From the NCBI GenBank assembly GCA_030685235.1, contig MU839161.1:145958-209957 (forward strand): DNA of 64,000 bases, in the 5' to 3' direction. Within the stretch, counting starts at the first letter, position 1. The number at the start of each line of letters is the position of its first letter. Shown here one piece after another: positions 1 to 11,066 of the stretch. This DNA comes from Copromyces sp. CBS 386.78 (taxonomy: Eukaryota > Ascomycota > Sordariomycetes > Sordariales > Sordariaceae). The position numbers and the translations under genes were made by a program. The notes under the pieces were generated by a model. It worked only from the letters and a program-made list of their open reading frames with translations, had not been told where the DNA came from and ran no database searches.

Positions 1-383
1 ACATGGAACTGGTCATCAGCGGGCGTCAAGACTTCGGATTCGTCAACGTAGTCGACGCCCAGCTGCTCCAGGATGCGGCACTCGACCACGTGGCCGATGC
101 GCGCCTTGGCCATGACGGGGATGGTCACGGCCGCTTGGATCTCCTTGATCATGGACGGGTTGGACATGCGCGCTACGCCGCCGGCAGCGCGGATGTCGGA
201 GGGGATGCGCTCGAGGGCCATGACGGCGCAGGCGCCGGCTTCTTCGGCGATGCGAGCCTCGGCCGGGGTGGTCACGTCCATGATCACGCCGCCCTTGAGC
301 ATTTGGGCGAGACCGGCTTTGACAGTGAAGTCGTCGGTGGTGGACTGGCCGTTGGGGCCGTTTGAAGTGGATGTGGAGGCCAT
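1..383 (-). CDS. pdx-1: Pyridoxal 5'-phosphate synthase subunit PDX1 (SNZ family), 5' part only
   Basis: The minus-strand frame starting at 383 gives an N-terminus [13 protein letters not shown] followed by a typical PDX1/SNZ TIM-barrel start: residues about 20-127 include [40 protein letters not shown] and [13 protein letters not shown]1 condenses ribose 5-phosphate, glyceraldehyde 3-phosphate and ammonia into pyridoxal phosphate, using ammonia supplied by PDX2. Only about 127 of roughly 300 residues are inside the window; the gene runs off the left edge. The start is the first ATG of the conserved frame, preceded by a leader with a long T tract near 530. Its divergent neighbour across 1.8 kb is pdx-2, its functional partner. 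Identification is firm; the symbol follows the known Neurospora pair. Confidence 0.95.
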   Translation of the reverse strand, partial: MASTSTSNGPNGQSTTDDFTVKAGLAQMLKGGVIMDVTTPAEARIAEEAGACAVMALERIPSDIRAAGGVARMSNPSMIKEIQAAVTIPVMAKARIGHVVECRILEQLGVDYVDESEVLTPADDQFH

Positions 384-2200
384 GTTGAGTGTGGTGATGG
401 TTGCTTTGTGAGGTAAAGGTAGGTGCGCAACACTTGTAAGGTGGGGGAGTGGTAGAGAGAGGTAAGAGTGAAGAAGTTGGTGATGAGACTCGATCAGGTT
501 TTGTTTAAGGGCCTTGTTTGTCGATGTTTTTTTTTTTTTTTCTATCACAGCAGATTGGTCACGGGCACACGTCGTGGAGATAGACTTTTTTGAAGCGCAA
601 TGACATTACGTGATGACTCAGATATTGGAGACGGGGTGCATGGAGGGGCTCGAGGGGAAAAAAGGTACGTACTACAACTTCGAACAAGACAAAGGTACCG
701 TACGGAAGGAAGTAGTGTTGCAGTGTACGGAACACAAACCTGGAAGAAGTTGGAGATTTGTCAATTTGTAAGGTCCGATGGACGGGAGGAGGTCTGAGAG
801 CCCCGCCGTTGATCCCGGCGTTGCCCGGGACAGTCTCCAAATGGAGTCACTTTCTTCAATTGTATTAGTCATTTCGAGCTCGTGGAAGCCAATCAAAGCG
901 AACTAGATATCCGCTCCTAGTATCTCTCGGCCTCACATATTCTCGTCTGATCCGGCAGTCTGACTGACTACTTGTCAGGGCTAGAATCGCCTCGTCTGAA
1001 CCCTGTGCTGGAATTGGGAGAAAGCACGAACGGTACTTGGGGGTTGCGGTGCGCGGGAGCGTTTTTTACCCCCTCTCCATAAGAGAGGGGGTGGAAAAAA
1101 TGTGGGCCGGTAAAATAATCTGGGACAGCACAGAACACCACCAGATCAATCTATATAATGATAGAAATCACCAGATCTCTTGTTTACTATATATACTTCC
1201 TATCTAGGTAGTCTCCGCAACCTTATGGCATTTTTACGTTGATAAAAGTGGCGATGTGCATATAGGTGTTTATATAGGGATGGGTCACACTATTAGCATA
1301 TTTCTATGCTGTCCCAGATTATTTTACCGGCCCATATTTTTTCCACCCCCTCTCTTATGGAGAGGGGGTAAAAAACGGTCCGCCGCACCACCGCAACCCC
1401 CAAGTATCGAGTGTCGTTCCTGCATCAACGAAAATTTCTCTGTAACCCCCGGCCTCGCTTCCTCCTTCCTCAATTCTGAATGGATATTTCCGTCAAACTT
1501 TGCTTGTCACACAGTGGAGTCAGTTTACCCTCTTGTGCCAATCAGACTCCCCCCGAAAGGCTTCCGGGTCGGGTTAAGCGGGAGGGGTTGAGGAGGAGAA
1601 AAGTTCACGGACCTTTGATCGGGAGTCGTGTGTGACTCGTTGACAGGCCGAGACAGGAGATTCCCGCTGCTCTGCACCCGCCGCTGATACCAGGCCGTGA
1701 ACATTGCACAGACCCCCCGAGTGGCAACAGCCAATCCCACTACAGTACTCGACGATACTACCATCCCCGCCTATGTTCGGCTTTTGTCAACCGGGGCCCA
1801 TGGGGTCGGTGATATCAACACGTGTGTTTGCGAGAATTGGCTTTCTTTCTGGATTTACACCACGGTCATTCCCAAGTCACACAGCAAGGTTACAGTAGCC
1901 GATCCGACGAAGAGTCATCATCGAACCACATCTCCAAATCTTGGATTCCAATGGGGAAGGAAACATACCCGAACTGTTGAAATCCTATCACTTATAGAGA
2001 AATTCCGATATCGCACCATCTTCTACACTCGTTCACCTGGTGTAATCAAAGACCCATCAAAATTCACAGTCATCGAGTGACTCAACCACATCCTACCATA
2101 TCACATTTGATAACCGACCACAGCATTCCTCCCTCCATTGACCCGGAATAGCACATCACTTCCTACCTACCAACCACCACATACCCTCGACAACGACACA
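384..2200. promoter_or_regulatory. Shared divergent intergenic region of pdx-1 and pdx-2
   Basis: This 1.8-kb region between the two PLP synthase start codons must contain both promoters. I see a homopolymeric T tract at about 529-541 (an A tract on the pdx-1 strand), typical of nucleosome-depleted fungal promoters, and a foldback element at 1036-1404. No convincing ORF is present. Co-regulation of the pair is inferred from the head-to-head arrangement; no specific transcription-factor site was recognised. Confidence 0.6.
1036..1404. mobile_element. Foldback MITE with about 95-bp inverted arms and TA target duplication
   Basis: The left arm (1036-1130) and right arm (1307-1404) are near-perfect inverted copies. 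Both contain CTTGGGGGTTGCGG at the outer end, GTTTTTTACCCCCTCTCC in the middle and CCGGTAAAATAATCTGGG at the inner end. TA dinucleotides at 1034-1035 and 1405-1406 flank the element. Each arm also holds its own small palindrome (ACCCCCTCTC ... GAGAGGGGGT). The roughly 175-bp centre is AT-rich and has no ORF. TIRs plus a TA duplication suggest a non-autonomous Tc1/mariner-type MITE, but no transposase is available to prove this. It is not visibly RIP-mutated, as expected for a repeat shorter than a few hundred bases. Confidence 0.8.
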
Positions 2201-3187
2201 ATGACCGTCGACGCCGTAACCCCCAAACAAATAACAGTCGGCGTTCTAGCCCTCCAAGGCGGCGTAATCGAGCACATCTCCCTCCTCCAAAAAGCGGCTG
2301 CCCAACTATCATCACAACAATCAACAGAGTCCTCCTCAACATCGACACCACAGTTCAGCTTCATCCAAGTCCGCACCACCGCCCAACTCTCGCAATGCGA
2401 CGCCCTCATCATCCCAGGAGGAGAAAGCACCACCATGGCCATAGTCGCGCGTCGACTGGGGCTGCTTGATCCGCTACGGGAGTTTGTCAAGTAAGTCCTC
2501 CTTGGTGCCTTCACTCTTTTTTTGTCCTCAACGAACTTTCCACTTTCCCCTTTACCTCTCCAACTCCTTCCCCTATACCAGCCCAAAAAAAGCGAAGAAG
2601 AGGAAAAGAGGAAAAAAAAAACCACTAACCCCACCCCCCCTCCTCACAGAGTCCAACACAAACCAACATGGGGTACCTGCGCCGGCCTAGTCATGCTTGC
2701 CTCCGCCGCCTCAGCGACCAAGCAAGGCGGCCAGGAACTCATCGGCGGACTAGACGTTAAAGTCCTAAGAAACCGATACGGCACCCAGATTCAGAGTTTT
2801 GTCGGGGATTTGCGGTTGCCCTTCCTGGAAGAAGAGAAGCCGTTTAGGGGCGTGTTTATTCGGGCGCCAGTGGTGGAGGAGATTATGACTTCTGGCTCTT
2901 CTGCCTCTGGTAATACTCAGGATGGCAGTGAGGAGGGACAAGGGGGAGATGAGATTGCCAAGCTCAAGGAGAGGCAACGGACAGAAAAGGTTGAGGTTTT
3001 GGGGACTTACCCTAAGCCACAAGGGATGGGAGAAGGGGAGGATATCGTCGCGGTGCGGCAGGGGAACGTATTCGGAACGAGTTTCCACCCCGAACTTACG
3101 GATGATGTGAGGATACATGTCTGGTGGTTGAAGCAAGTTGTCCAGGGGTTGGGGTCGGGGAGGAAGGGTACTCAGACTCAGTCGTAA
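2201..3187 (+). CDS. pdx-2: Pyridoxal 5'-phosphate synthase glutaminase subunit PDX2 (SNO family)
   Basis: Two exons, 2201-2490 and 2650-3187 (intron 2491-2649, GTAAGT...CACAG), encode about 275 aa. The protein is a class-I-like glutamine amidotransferase that releases ammonia from glutamine and channels it to PDX1. Visible motifs are VGVLALQGGVIEH at the N-terminus, IPGGESTT (oxyanion region), the nucleophile in GTCAGL just after the splice junction, and the catalytic His-Glu in GTSFHPELTDD near the C-terminus. A low-complexity insert (residues about 175-205, Ser/Gly/Glu-rich) makes it longer than bacterial PdxT (about 190-200 aa). An upstream in-frame ATG at 2138 is disfavoured because the family N-terminus begins close to MTVDAV. 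It is transcribed divergently from pdx-1. Confidence 0.95.
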
Positions 3188-3672
3188 CTCTCAAAGGGGA
3201 CTTTCTGATACGGCTGGTTGAAGTGACTGAAGCAGATCGGGGCGGCCTAGTGACCGTGGAGATGGTATCTCGGCGCTCATTTGAAAGTTGAAGTTGAGCT
3301 GCTCTGCGATGAGTTATGTGATCCAAGAGAAGCCGAACCATACTATCTGCATCCTGATACAGTAGCAACATAGCAGCATCAAATCAAGAACGCAATGTTG
3401 GTCAAAGGGCAGGCAGGACTTGGCAGCATCACAGCGCCTCTTGTCTCCGCGCACATCATCTTGAGTACGCCGACGCACCGCCTTTCGATATCCGATTGAC
3501 CACGAGGTGGTGCTTTTTTCCAAAAGAAATCGAACTGAATTTGCAATCTACCTAGTATGTGTATGTGTTGAAAATTTCCCCTCTTATCCAAAAACACACA
3601 AATTGATCTCCAAACTTTCGTCTATCAAGAGAAATCCACCACAAGCTCAACACCGTTTGCTAGGGAAACACA
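3188..3672. other. Convergent 3' intergenic spacer
   Basis: This 485-bp gap lies between the stop of pdx-2 and the stop of the downstream minus-strand gene. It presumably holds both 3' UTRs and terminators. I see no conserved ORF, RNA gene or repeat in it. Confidence 0.5.
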
Positions 3673-6600
3673 TCAACCAGACACACTACCACCGAACCCA
3701 AGAAACCGAGCGAGTCTCGAAGCTTGCAGCCGAATCGCAACGGTGGGGTCCCAGTGAGAATCCACCTCCATCGCCATCGGATCCCTCTCCCCTCCGAGTC
3801 TTCCCTCATGCGAGACATGGATAACCTCGTGATGCGGCACCGGGCTTCCTTCACTCCTGAGTCTCCCTTCATTCGAAACATGGACGACTTCGTGCGGATA
3901 ACCGGAATGCACAGGACCATGTCCAGACATCGAGGCCAGCGGAGCGAATCGGTTGGACGTTGTCATCAGCCTGCTTCCGTCCTTGTTTCGACGGCTTGTC
4001 AACTTCCCCTTGCTGGCCTTTGTCCAGTGTGACCCGGCCGACACGTTGTATGACCGCTCCCGGAACGAACCCTCGGCGGCTTTCTCATTGACCGTAACGA
4101 TTCTCCGAAGATCTTCGCCAAAGTGTGGCAGACTGTACAAGCTGTCGACGAGCTGCCGAACACCTGTGTCATCAACGACGCGGTCCGAATCGCCTCTCTC
4201 CATGGCCTCGGTCAGGACTTTGACTTTCTGGACGTGTTCGGCCCTGTACTTTTCGAGCATCTCCAGAGTGTCCTTCTTGCCTCCAGCCTTAATCTTGAGA
4301 CGCTCCTGGTTGATCAGATGGTCAACATACTCAATGGTGGCATCGTTGTAAGGTTCAATGGCGTGGCGCTTGAGAAAGAAACCGAACTGAATGGCTGCTT
4401 CTTGGACTTGAGCATACTCGATTTGGAACTCTGCCACCGCCTCCTTGCGCATGTCGATGGCCTTTTGCTGAAGCGTGAGTTTGGATGCCCACCGAATCAG
4501 ATCCTGCGCGATGTTTTTGTCCTCGTATCTGTAGGTCATGGATCGATAGTCGTAGTAAATGTGCATGTGGTCCATGTAGTTGTGGCTGCACACCCTGCAA
4601 AAATCATTATGCATAGCCCAGCAGTCCTTGAGTGCAGGATCACCCTTCGTGTTTCTCTTGACGCTGTTTCCAAGACCACAAGGCTTGTGGCACATTTGCT
4701 TATAGACAATCACCGTCTCATCACGTCCTTGGAAGTCGCTTCGTACCTCAACGCAGTCGTGATGGGTACAGATTGTACGAGGCGCGTCCACCTCATACGA
4801 CTCGACGCTCTCGCGTTGGACATACAGACTTTTCTCGAGTTCATCTCTGGAAAGCTTCCCGGTCTGGAGTTGTTTGATTTCATCGTTGTTGACCGCAATT
4901 GTACTTGCAATTTTTTGGGCAATAAGCGCCATCGGCTCTGTCAACTTGAGGATCAAGTCACGGGTCTCATTGAGGTTGATGGTGCTGCGGACGTTGTGAG
5001 GCGGAAGTTCCCCGACGTACTTGACAAGTCGCCTACACTCGGCCACAGAGTACTCCCAGCTTCTCATGTTGTCTTCGAGGAGTCCCATGTCGATACCTTT
5101 CTTCTGAGCAGCTAGATAGCGAAAACTCTCCGAGTCAAAGCAGTACACATTCTGCTCATACAGGCCTAGCTGGACCGTAGTGTAGTTGCTCAGAAGGGCC
5201 TCCAGGGGCTTGAAGGTGTCGCCTGGCTTGTAGTTCGAGCCACGGGTATTGGTGAATCCGAAGACAATGTTGGCGGCTGCGTTACGATGCAGCTGGGTCA
5301 AGAGTTGCTTGATGCAAAATCGGAACATGACCGTTAATCGAGAGGCATTGGGCTTGAGAAGAATCAATATTCCGTGAAGTTTCTTGTATGTGCGAAGGAC
5401 ATGAAGAATGTCGGCCATGTTCTTGTTGTCCTGTTCCAAGCCTCTGGTATCGCCGATGCCAGGCGTGTCAATGAGTCGAACTCTTGTGTTGTCAATATCA
5501 ACAGTGTACACGGCAGTTGACTGGGTGGCTGACTGCCCACGAGCTCCATCGTGCTCACTTTTGCTGGACCCGATCTTGATATCCTTCTGAACAAACTTGC
5601 CTCTCCCATCTGAGTCGTCCGTAAGCTGAGTACTGAAGGAGCAGGGTATCACCCACTTCAAGTCATCCGCCTGTAGAGCATCCTCAAGCGTGTCGTAGCT
5701 CAGGTAGTTGACAAACGCGTTGATCCATGTCGACTTTCCCACGCCAGTTTCGCCCAGAATCAATATGTTCAATTCGTCGAAGGGCTTCAGGTTGTTGAGG
5801 AGTTGAGAGAGCACAGGACGTTCGTACCGTGCCCATCTTGCCCCGTGCCTGCGATCTTGGCACTTGAAGTCCCAATGGTCGAAGGGAGTGGCTCCGCAGT
5901 CACAGTAGAGACGGTCATCAACATGGCCGTACTCGACGAGTGAACGGCACAAAGCACAAATCCACTGGCAATGTAAGGTCTGATCACAACCCGGACGAGG
6001 ACAGGGGACCTTGACAGGACGTCTTTGAACCGGCTTGGTATTGACGGAGCTATCCAGCCACTCTTGGTCATATTGCATGATGCAGTTGGATGCCAGGATC
6101 TTGCGATGTTCCAGTAGATCCTCAATGAATACACGGCCGCTCCGATATTGGCAGATGAAGACTTTGTCCAAGAGGTTCCCGGCAGCATCGCAATCGACGG
6201 CAAGGAGCAATGTCCGGTTGCCTTGAAGGGAAGACAACTCCTTGAAGAGGTGAATTGTCTCATCCCACTCAGGGGAATTCCGTAGACTGCTGTTGAAGTT
6301 GAGGACAAACGCGTCATCGTAGTTCCCGCGTGAGAGAATAGTGGTCGGAGAGGTTGAGCCGTAGCCGATGTAAGTCGCTCCTAGGCTGGTAATCTGATCC
6401 TTGAAATCAAGTGTTCCACGGTGGATTGCAAAGAGCGCGGAGCTTCTCGGGTGACAACTCACTGCCCTCAACCCCTACAAGCAAATTGCGCAGACTGTCT
6501 TCGTTTACTCTGCCATAACGGACGTCTTTGAGAGTTTCTGCAAAGCTTGCTTTGAAGGCAAACTCCTCAGTCTTGACGGGGCGGAGCTTCCGCACAATGA

Positions 6601-7592
6601 GGCGCAAGTGATCGGACGGAATAGCAGTGGGGCACCCCTTGCAACGGGCAACGTAGTTGTTGAACTTTTGTTGTGCATCTGCCCAATCGTCCAGGAGCTG
6701 AATGAAGTACGTCAGGTAATCAACGTTGGGTTGGTGAATGACAGGCTGATGTTGGATGTCGATGAGGCGAAGCATGGAGAGCAGCGATACGGGCATAAGA
6801 GTGTACTGGATAGGCTTTCCCTTGGCCTCGTTGGTGGCGCAGAGGCGGCTGCGAAGGTCATGGATGAAAGCAGTCGAAGAGGGCAGCCGGCGGCTGTGGA
6901 TCACCTGTGAGACCATTGTCCAGGACTGACAAAGTACTTTCATGAAAGATGCTGTTGCCGTCGTCATACTGAACTATTTCCTTCGACGGGCCGTATTGGA
7001 CTAGCTCTGTTGAAGAAAACTCGATGGCATGTGTGGCTTCGAGGGCAGCCTGGAGCAGACTCTCAAACACCTTGTCGAGGGATTGCTGGAGAGGAGCGAG
7101 TTGTGTTGGGTCGTCGGCCTTGGTGCGGGCTGTGACGATGAATTGAGCACCCCAGGTGATGCCGGTGACCACGTGGGTCGCGTTGGCGCTATCGAGAACG
7201 TCGGGTATGATGAGGTCCTTGACACCACTGGCAGTGAGATTGAGTTCCTCCTCAGCCGTGGTGATTGTATAATGCAAGGAAGAATGGGCAACATGGCCGG
7301 AAGTTTTGTGATGGTCCGTCAAGTAGAGGCCACAGCCGTCAATGGGAGAAAGACCTGCAAGAATGCTTGCTCCGAGCTCGGTTCCAACACCAAGATCAGC
7401 AAGCTTCTGGCGGAACATTGTTGCCTTGCTGAGTTTGGCAGTCGAATTGACCTTTGCCTGAGAGTCAACTGCATTGGCTGGTGTCTCTTTGAAGAGCGAG
7501 TGAGGAAGGAAGGTGTCGGTGCGGGAGTCGTAGAGTGTTCCCAGGCCAACTTCGTAGCCCAGAGCCGGACGTGTAACCACAGGCGAGGCCAT
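3673..7592 (-). CDS. Large stonustoxin/MACPF-like N-terminal domain protein with P-loop GTPase domain
   Basis: Three open segments of one frame-shifting gene are visible, giving about 1,260 aa. Segment A starts at ATG 7592 (MASPVVTRPALGYEVGLG, LGTLYDSRTDTFLPHSLF). Segment B covers about 6890-6479 and segment C 6399-3673. Frame changes imply short introns, probably near 6894-6930 and at 6400-6478 (GTAGGG donor, TTTCAAG acceptor); exact junctions are uncertain. Segment A matches the N-terminal domain of stonustoxin-like MACPF-related proteins, found in many non-venomous proteins. Segment C carries a Cys-rich zinc-like cluster, then a G domain: P-loop GETGVGKST near residue 570, DTPGIGDTRG near 670 and a TNTRG stretch after it. 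Cys/His-rich and coiled-coil regions follow. Function is unknown; family knowledge suggests a cytosolic AIG1-like GTPase. It should not be called a toxin. Confidence 0.8.
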
Positions 7593-8366
7593 CTTGGCCG
7601 TGGTGAAGATGGAAAGAATGATGTGAAGGATATGGAAGTAGTAGGTACGGTAGGCTTGGTGTCGATGGTAGAGGGTGATGAATGGTGTCAGTGTGAGTGC
7701 ATCGAGGTCCTTCTTTCCTCGGGAGTTGATACTGCCTTTATGAAAGAGGAAGGTCCAGTCTCCACAACCTCCCGAGAATGCAACCGAGTAACAAGAAGGG
7801 GGGAGAACTCTCAAGTCACTCTCATGCTCGGTGGTCACTTCCCATCGTGGAGAGTTGGACACCATGCCATTAGCCGTTACTGGTAGGTACCAAGTTGTGT
7901 CTGCCATCTGGCGAGAGAAACGGTATAGCTAAGGTACCTGTTACAACTGAAGTCATTGTACCTCAAGGCAGCGATAAGAATACCGGAGTCGCGTTTCCAC
8001 CCATCCCTTCATGATTTTAATTCCCTCTTCATGGTAGGTCATCGGGTCATGTCCTCAACGTGTCTTCCTGCAGCAATCCACGAGATGCCGGCAATGTTCC
8101 GCTCGGGGCTGTTTGCCGATACGATGCAAACGAAATCTGGACTGCCACGTCTTGGCCAGGACTTCTCACAACGGCTTGACGGCTAGAGAGCGGCTCTCAA
8201 AACGCCTCCAAACACTTCGCATGCCAGAGGCCCAAGTGGAAATGACTTTGGACGTAAGATAGAAGATCGAAGACAGGGAAAGAATGGTCGTTATTGAATG
8301 AGTCCTGACATCGCAAACAACATCTATCACGACGGAATGGCTTGCCGCGGCGAGTTTAGTTGACTA
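7593..8366. other. Intergenic spacer, promoter side of the GTPase gene
   Basis: This 774-bp region separates the start of the GTPase-like gene from the stop of the next minus-strand gene. It must contain the promoter of the former and the 3' UTR of the latter. The GTPase frame stays open upstream of 7592 to 7907, so a more distal start is formally possible. The 7592 ATG is preferred because the family motif begins right after it. Confidence 0.45.
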
Positions 8367-10256
8367 TCAAAACGCCTTCCCAACAGTCGTCCCCGAAGCA
8401 CTCGACTCCGTCCTCACCAACGTCTCCTCCGACCCCAACGCTTCGGCACCAGCACCAGCACCACCAGCATCGCCTGCTGAGACATTCTCAGAACCTGGTA
8501 CATCCGTCTCCAACCTTTCTATTCCATAATAGTCCTCCACATCGCTCCATTGACTGCGCAGGCTTTCACTTCTTTCATGCACATACCGACCTCGCTGACC
8601 TTCCAACGTCCCGGTCCTCCCAAATTGATCTTGTCCGCCCTCGCTATAATGACTCTCCCCGCTCTCCAGACTTTCGCTCCTCCCAAGTCCGTACCCAACA
8701 CCAGCTTCTTTCTGACTTGCCGTAGTTATGCTGTCCTCACTACCCATGGCCATGGGCGACGCCATAACTGCCAATGGCTCATTATTCCCGTAGGAAGCCT
8801 GGCTTCCGCTTCCTTCGCTGGACTGGGTCCCCGGGCGGCTGTCCCCGCTCTCCTCGCAGCTCTCGCTGATGGTGCTGAACGTACTGAACCGCTTGACAGT
8901 AGTAGCTTTCGCAGCAGTCTTCCCGACATCCTTCCCAACGCCATCTTGTGCTTCCGATTGAAGTTTTCCAATGTCCAACGGGACGTCATGTTCCTTTTCC
9001 AGAGCTTGCTTCATCTTTTCCTCCACGCTTAGATTTCGTTTATGCCCGCTTCCACCCTTTCCTCCCCCGAGACTCGGGACCGCTTCCCCGGTCCCCTTCC
9101 CCTTATCTGCGCCATCACTAGCACCACCGCCACCAAACCCCCTCGCCAATGCTGCTTGATTCCGTCCAAGACGAGCATCCCGCATCTTCATGTGCCAAAG
9201 CACATAACCGATAACTGCCATGACTGCTAACACCCCGACCACAGAGACCAGTGCGATGGCGACTTTGGCTTGGGAGGAGAGGTACTCGTTTGAGGAGGAC
9301 TTGGTATTGTTTAAGGAGGTGTCTAGGGAGGCATCGACGGAGGTGTTGGTGGTGGAAGCAGCCATTGCGGGAGTGTTGGTTGTTATTGTGGAGGAGGAAG
9401 AAGTAGTGTAAGAGTGGAAAGAGGGCGAGGGGGATGATGATGAGGAGGAATCCGTGGCTAAAGCTATAAATGCTGGAACGGAATCGGTTGGTGAAGGGGT
9501 TGTGAGTGTGAGTGAGGAGGAAGAGTTTGTGGCTATTGCGATAAACTCAAGACTGGCAGGGTCGGTGGATGAAATTTTGATTGAGAGAAAGGTGGTTGAT
9601 GGTGGTGCTAGGATTGTGCTGGTTTCGTTTTCGGTTGCTGCCGTGGGCGTGGCGGATGTTGATATGGATGGCGATTGTGTCTCCAGTACTTCAGGTTGGG
9701 ATGAGGAGTCGGGCACGGCGAGAATGGCTGCATCTGTGGCCTCAGCTGGAGACGGAGTGACTGTGGATGTTTCTGCCAGGGTTTCGCTAGGTACGGAAGC
9801 AACAACTGGTGTACTAGCGATAGGAGTGCCCGGTGAATCAGATGTGGAAACTCCCGTCGTCTCCGTCGGTGGTGACGCAGCCTGTTCCAAATCTTGAACA
9901 GTGGCTTCTTCTGGGGGCGCTGTCTCTGGCTGAACTGATTCAGAAGCTGCTGGCCGATTTGACATTAGATATTGTGGTGATCCTCCGCCCTCAAGTTCTT
10001 CGTCATTAACCCCTGTAGATCGCGCGGGGTGGTCGGCTTCTGGATCGGCTGGTACTGGTGTTTCTGCCTCTGTGCTGGAATCGACTGAAACTGCCGGGCT
10101 CGATTTCGAGAAAGTGTTTGACGAACTGCCTTCGGTGGGTAGACTCGAGCTTGCTGTTAAGGCATTGTCTCCGCTTGATGTGCCATGATCCCCAGGTTCT
10201 GAGAGCTGAGCTGCGGCCAGCGCAGCATGCAGAATGAGTGGACGTATGACCTGCAT
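8367..10256 (-). CDS. Ser/Thr-rich single-pass plasma-membrane protein, sensor-like
   Basis: A single exon encodes 629 aa. The first about 17 residues (MQVIRPLILHAALAAAQ) look like a cleavable signal peptide. Residues about 20-330 are an extracellular region extremely rich in Ser, Thr, Pro and Ala, a likely O-mannosylated mucin-like stalk, with few aromatic residues and no cysteine-rich WSC module that I can see. Residues about 330-355 form one hydrophobic segment (VAIALVSVVGVLAVMAVIGYV) followed by a basic stop-transfer stretch (MKMRDARLGR). The cytoplasmic tail of about 270 aa is Gly/Ser/Glu-rich and has several acidic patches. The layout resembles Mid2/Wsc-type cell-wall sensors of fungi, but no diagnostic domain is present, so the function is only inferred. 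Confidence 0.85.
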   Translation of the reverse strand: MQVIRPLILHAALAAAQLSEPGDHGTSSGDNALTASSSLPTEGSSSNTFSKSSPAVSVDSSTEAETPVPADPEADHPARSTGVNDEELEGGGSPQYLMSNRPAASESVQPETAPPEEATVQDLEQAASPPTETTGVSTSDSPGTPIASTPVVASVPSETLAETSTVTPSPAEATDAAILAVPDSSSQPEVLETQSPSISTSATPTAATENETSTILAPPSTTFLSIKISSTDPASLEFIAIATNSSSSLTLTTPSPTDSVPAFIALATDSSSSSSPSPSFHSYTTSSSSTITTNTPAMAASTTNTSVDASLDTSLNNTKSSSNEYLSSQAKVAIALVSVVGVLAVMAVIGYVLWHMKMRDARLGRNQAALARGFGGGGASDGADKGKGTGEAVPSLGGGKGGSGHKRNLSVEEKMKQALEKEHDVPLDIGKLQSEAQDGVGKDVGKTAAKATTVKRFSTFSTISESCEESGDSRPGTQSSEGSGSQASYGNNEPLAVMASPMAMGSEDSITTASQKEAGVGYGLGRSESLESGESHYSEGGQDQFGRTGTLEGQRGRYVHERSESLRSQWSDVEDYYGIERLETDVPGSENVSAGDAGGAGAGAEALGSEETLVRTESSASGTTVGKAF

Positions 10257-11066
10257 TGCTTATGTATATAAAAAGTGAGCAAACACGAGGGATTGAATGA
10301 GGGTTAACGTTATCGACAAGGGATGGAAAAGACGGGAAGCCTGGTTGATAGCGACCAGGTATAACTGAAAGTCAGTCGAAAAAAAGAAACCCCTACGAAC
10401 TTTTATGTGAAAAGAAAGAAAGAGGAGAACACATGATGAAGAAGGTCTCGACCCTCGAGGAGTCAAGGCGGAGGAAGGGCGGGCGACAACTCGCGAACTA
10501 CCGGGTGACGGAGCCTTGGGGAAATTTTGACTTGTGCGTCAAACATCGCACGGGAAACGTCACTGTGAGTGCCCTTATTGTCCGCATCACGGTGATGCCG
10601 GAACCCCTTCCGGACGACGAGTGTATCACGTCGACTTGGGCCCCTTGAGGATGAGGAATTCAGGGGCTTTGTTTAGGTCGTGATGCCCAAACGGGGATAG
10701 TCCCGGAGTGGCCAAGAAGGGTTAGGGTTGTGTGATGATCCCAACGTGCAAGGCGGTGAGGGAGCTGAGGGGATATCGGACGGCAGAAAGTTGGCGTGGT
10801 GGGGCCGGTTGGGTGGATGGGATGGAATTGGGAGAAAGTTGGAATTAGCTCGTCACTGCTCTCCTCCGGCTGCCGGTTCCTTCTCAAGTTTGCCGGCAAT
10901 TCCCCCAAACTCCAAGTCGCGCGATTGCTGGCACCACTCGACCGCATCCAACCGCCGACGACGACCACAACACACTCGTTCGTTGCAACTGACCCAGATC
11001 TCTCCCCCCTCTTTCCGCCCCGTCTGGTCTGGGTTGGGCCACCCATTTCTTTCTCTCTCTACAGCA
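10257..11066. promoter_or_regulatory. Divergent promoter region
   Basis: This 810-bp gap lies between the starts of two divergent genes (membrane protein, minus; she9, plus). A long in-frame extension upstream of she9 (to 10728) exists, but the CT-rich stretch TTTCTCTCTCTACAGCA directly before 11067 and the mitochondrial presequence that starts there support 11067 as the start. The ACAG could also be the end of a 5' UTR intron. No other feature was recognised. Confidence 0.5.

Noticed and set aside
2138..2200. Earlier in-frame ATG for pdx-2
   Set aside because: The extension (MTRNSTSLPTYQ) is not family-like; conserved sequence begins shortly after the 2201 ATG.
4123..5115. Plus-strand ORF of 330 codons opposite the GTPase-like gene
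   Set aside because: The conserved G-domain and Cys-rich motifs are on the minus strand, so this is an antisense shadow.
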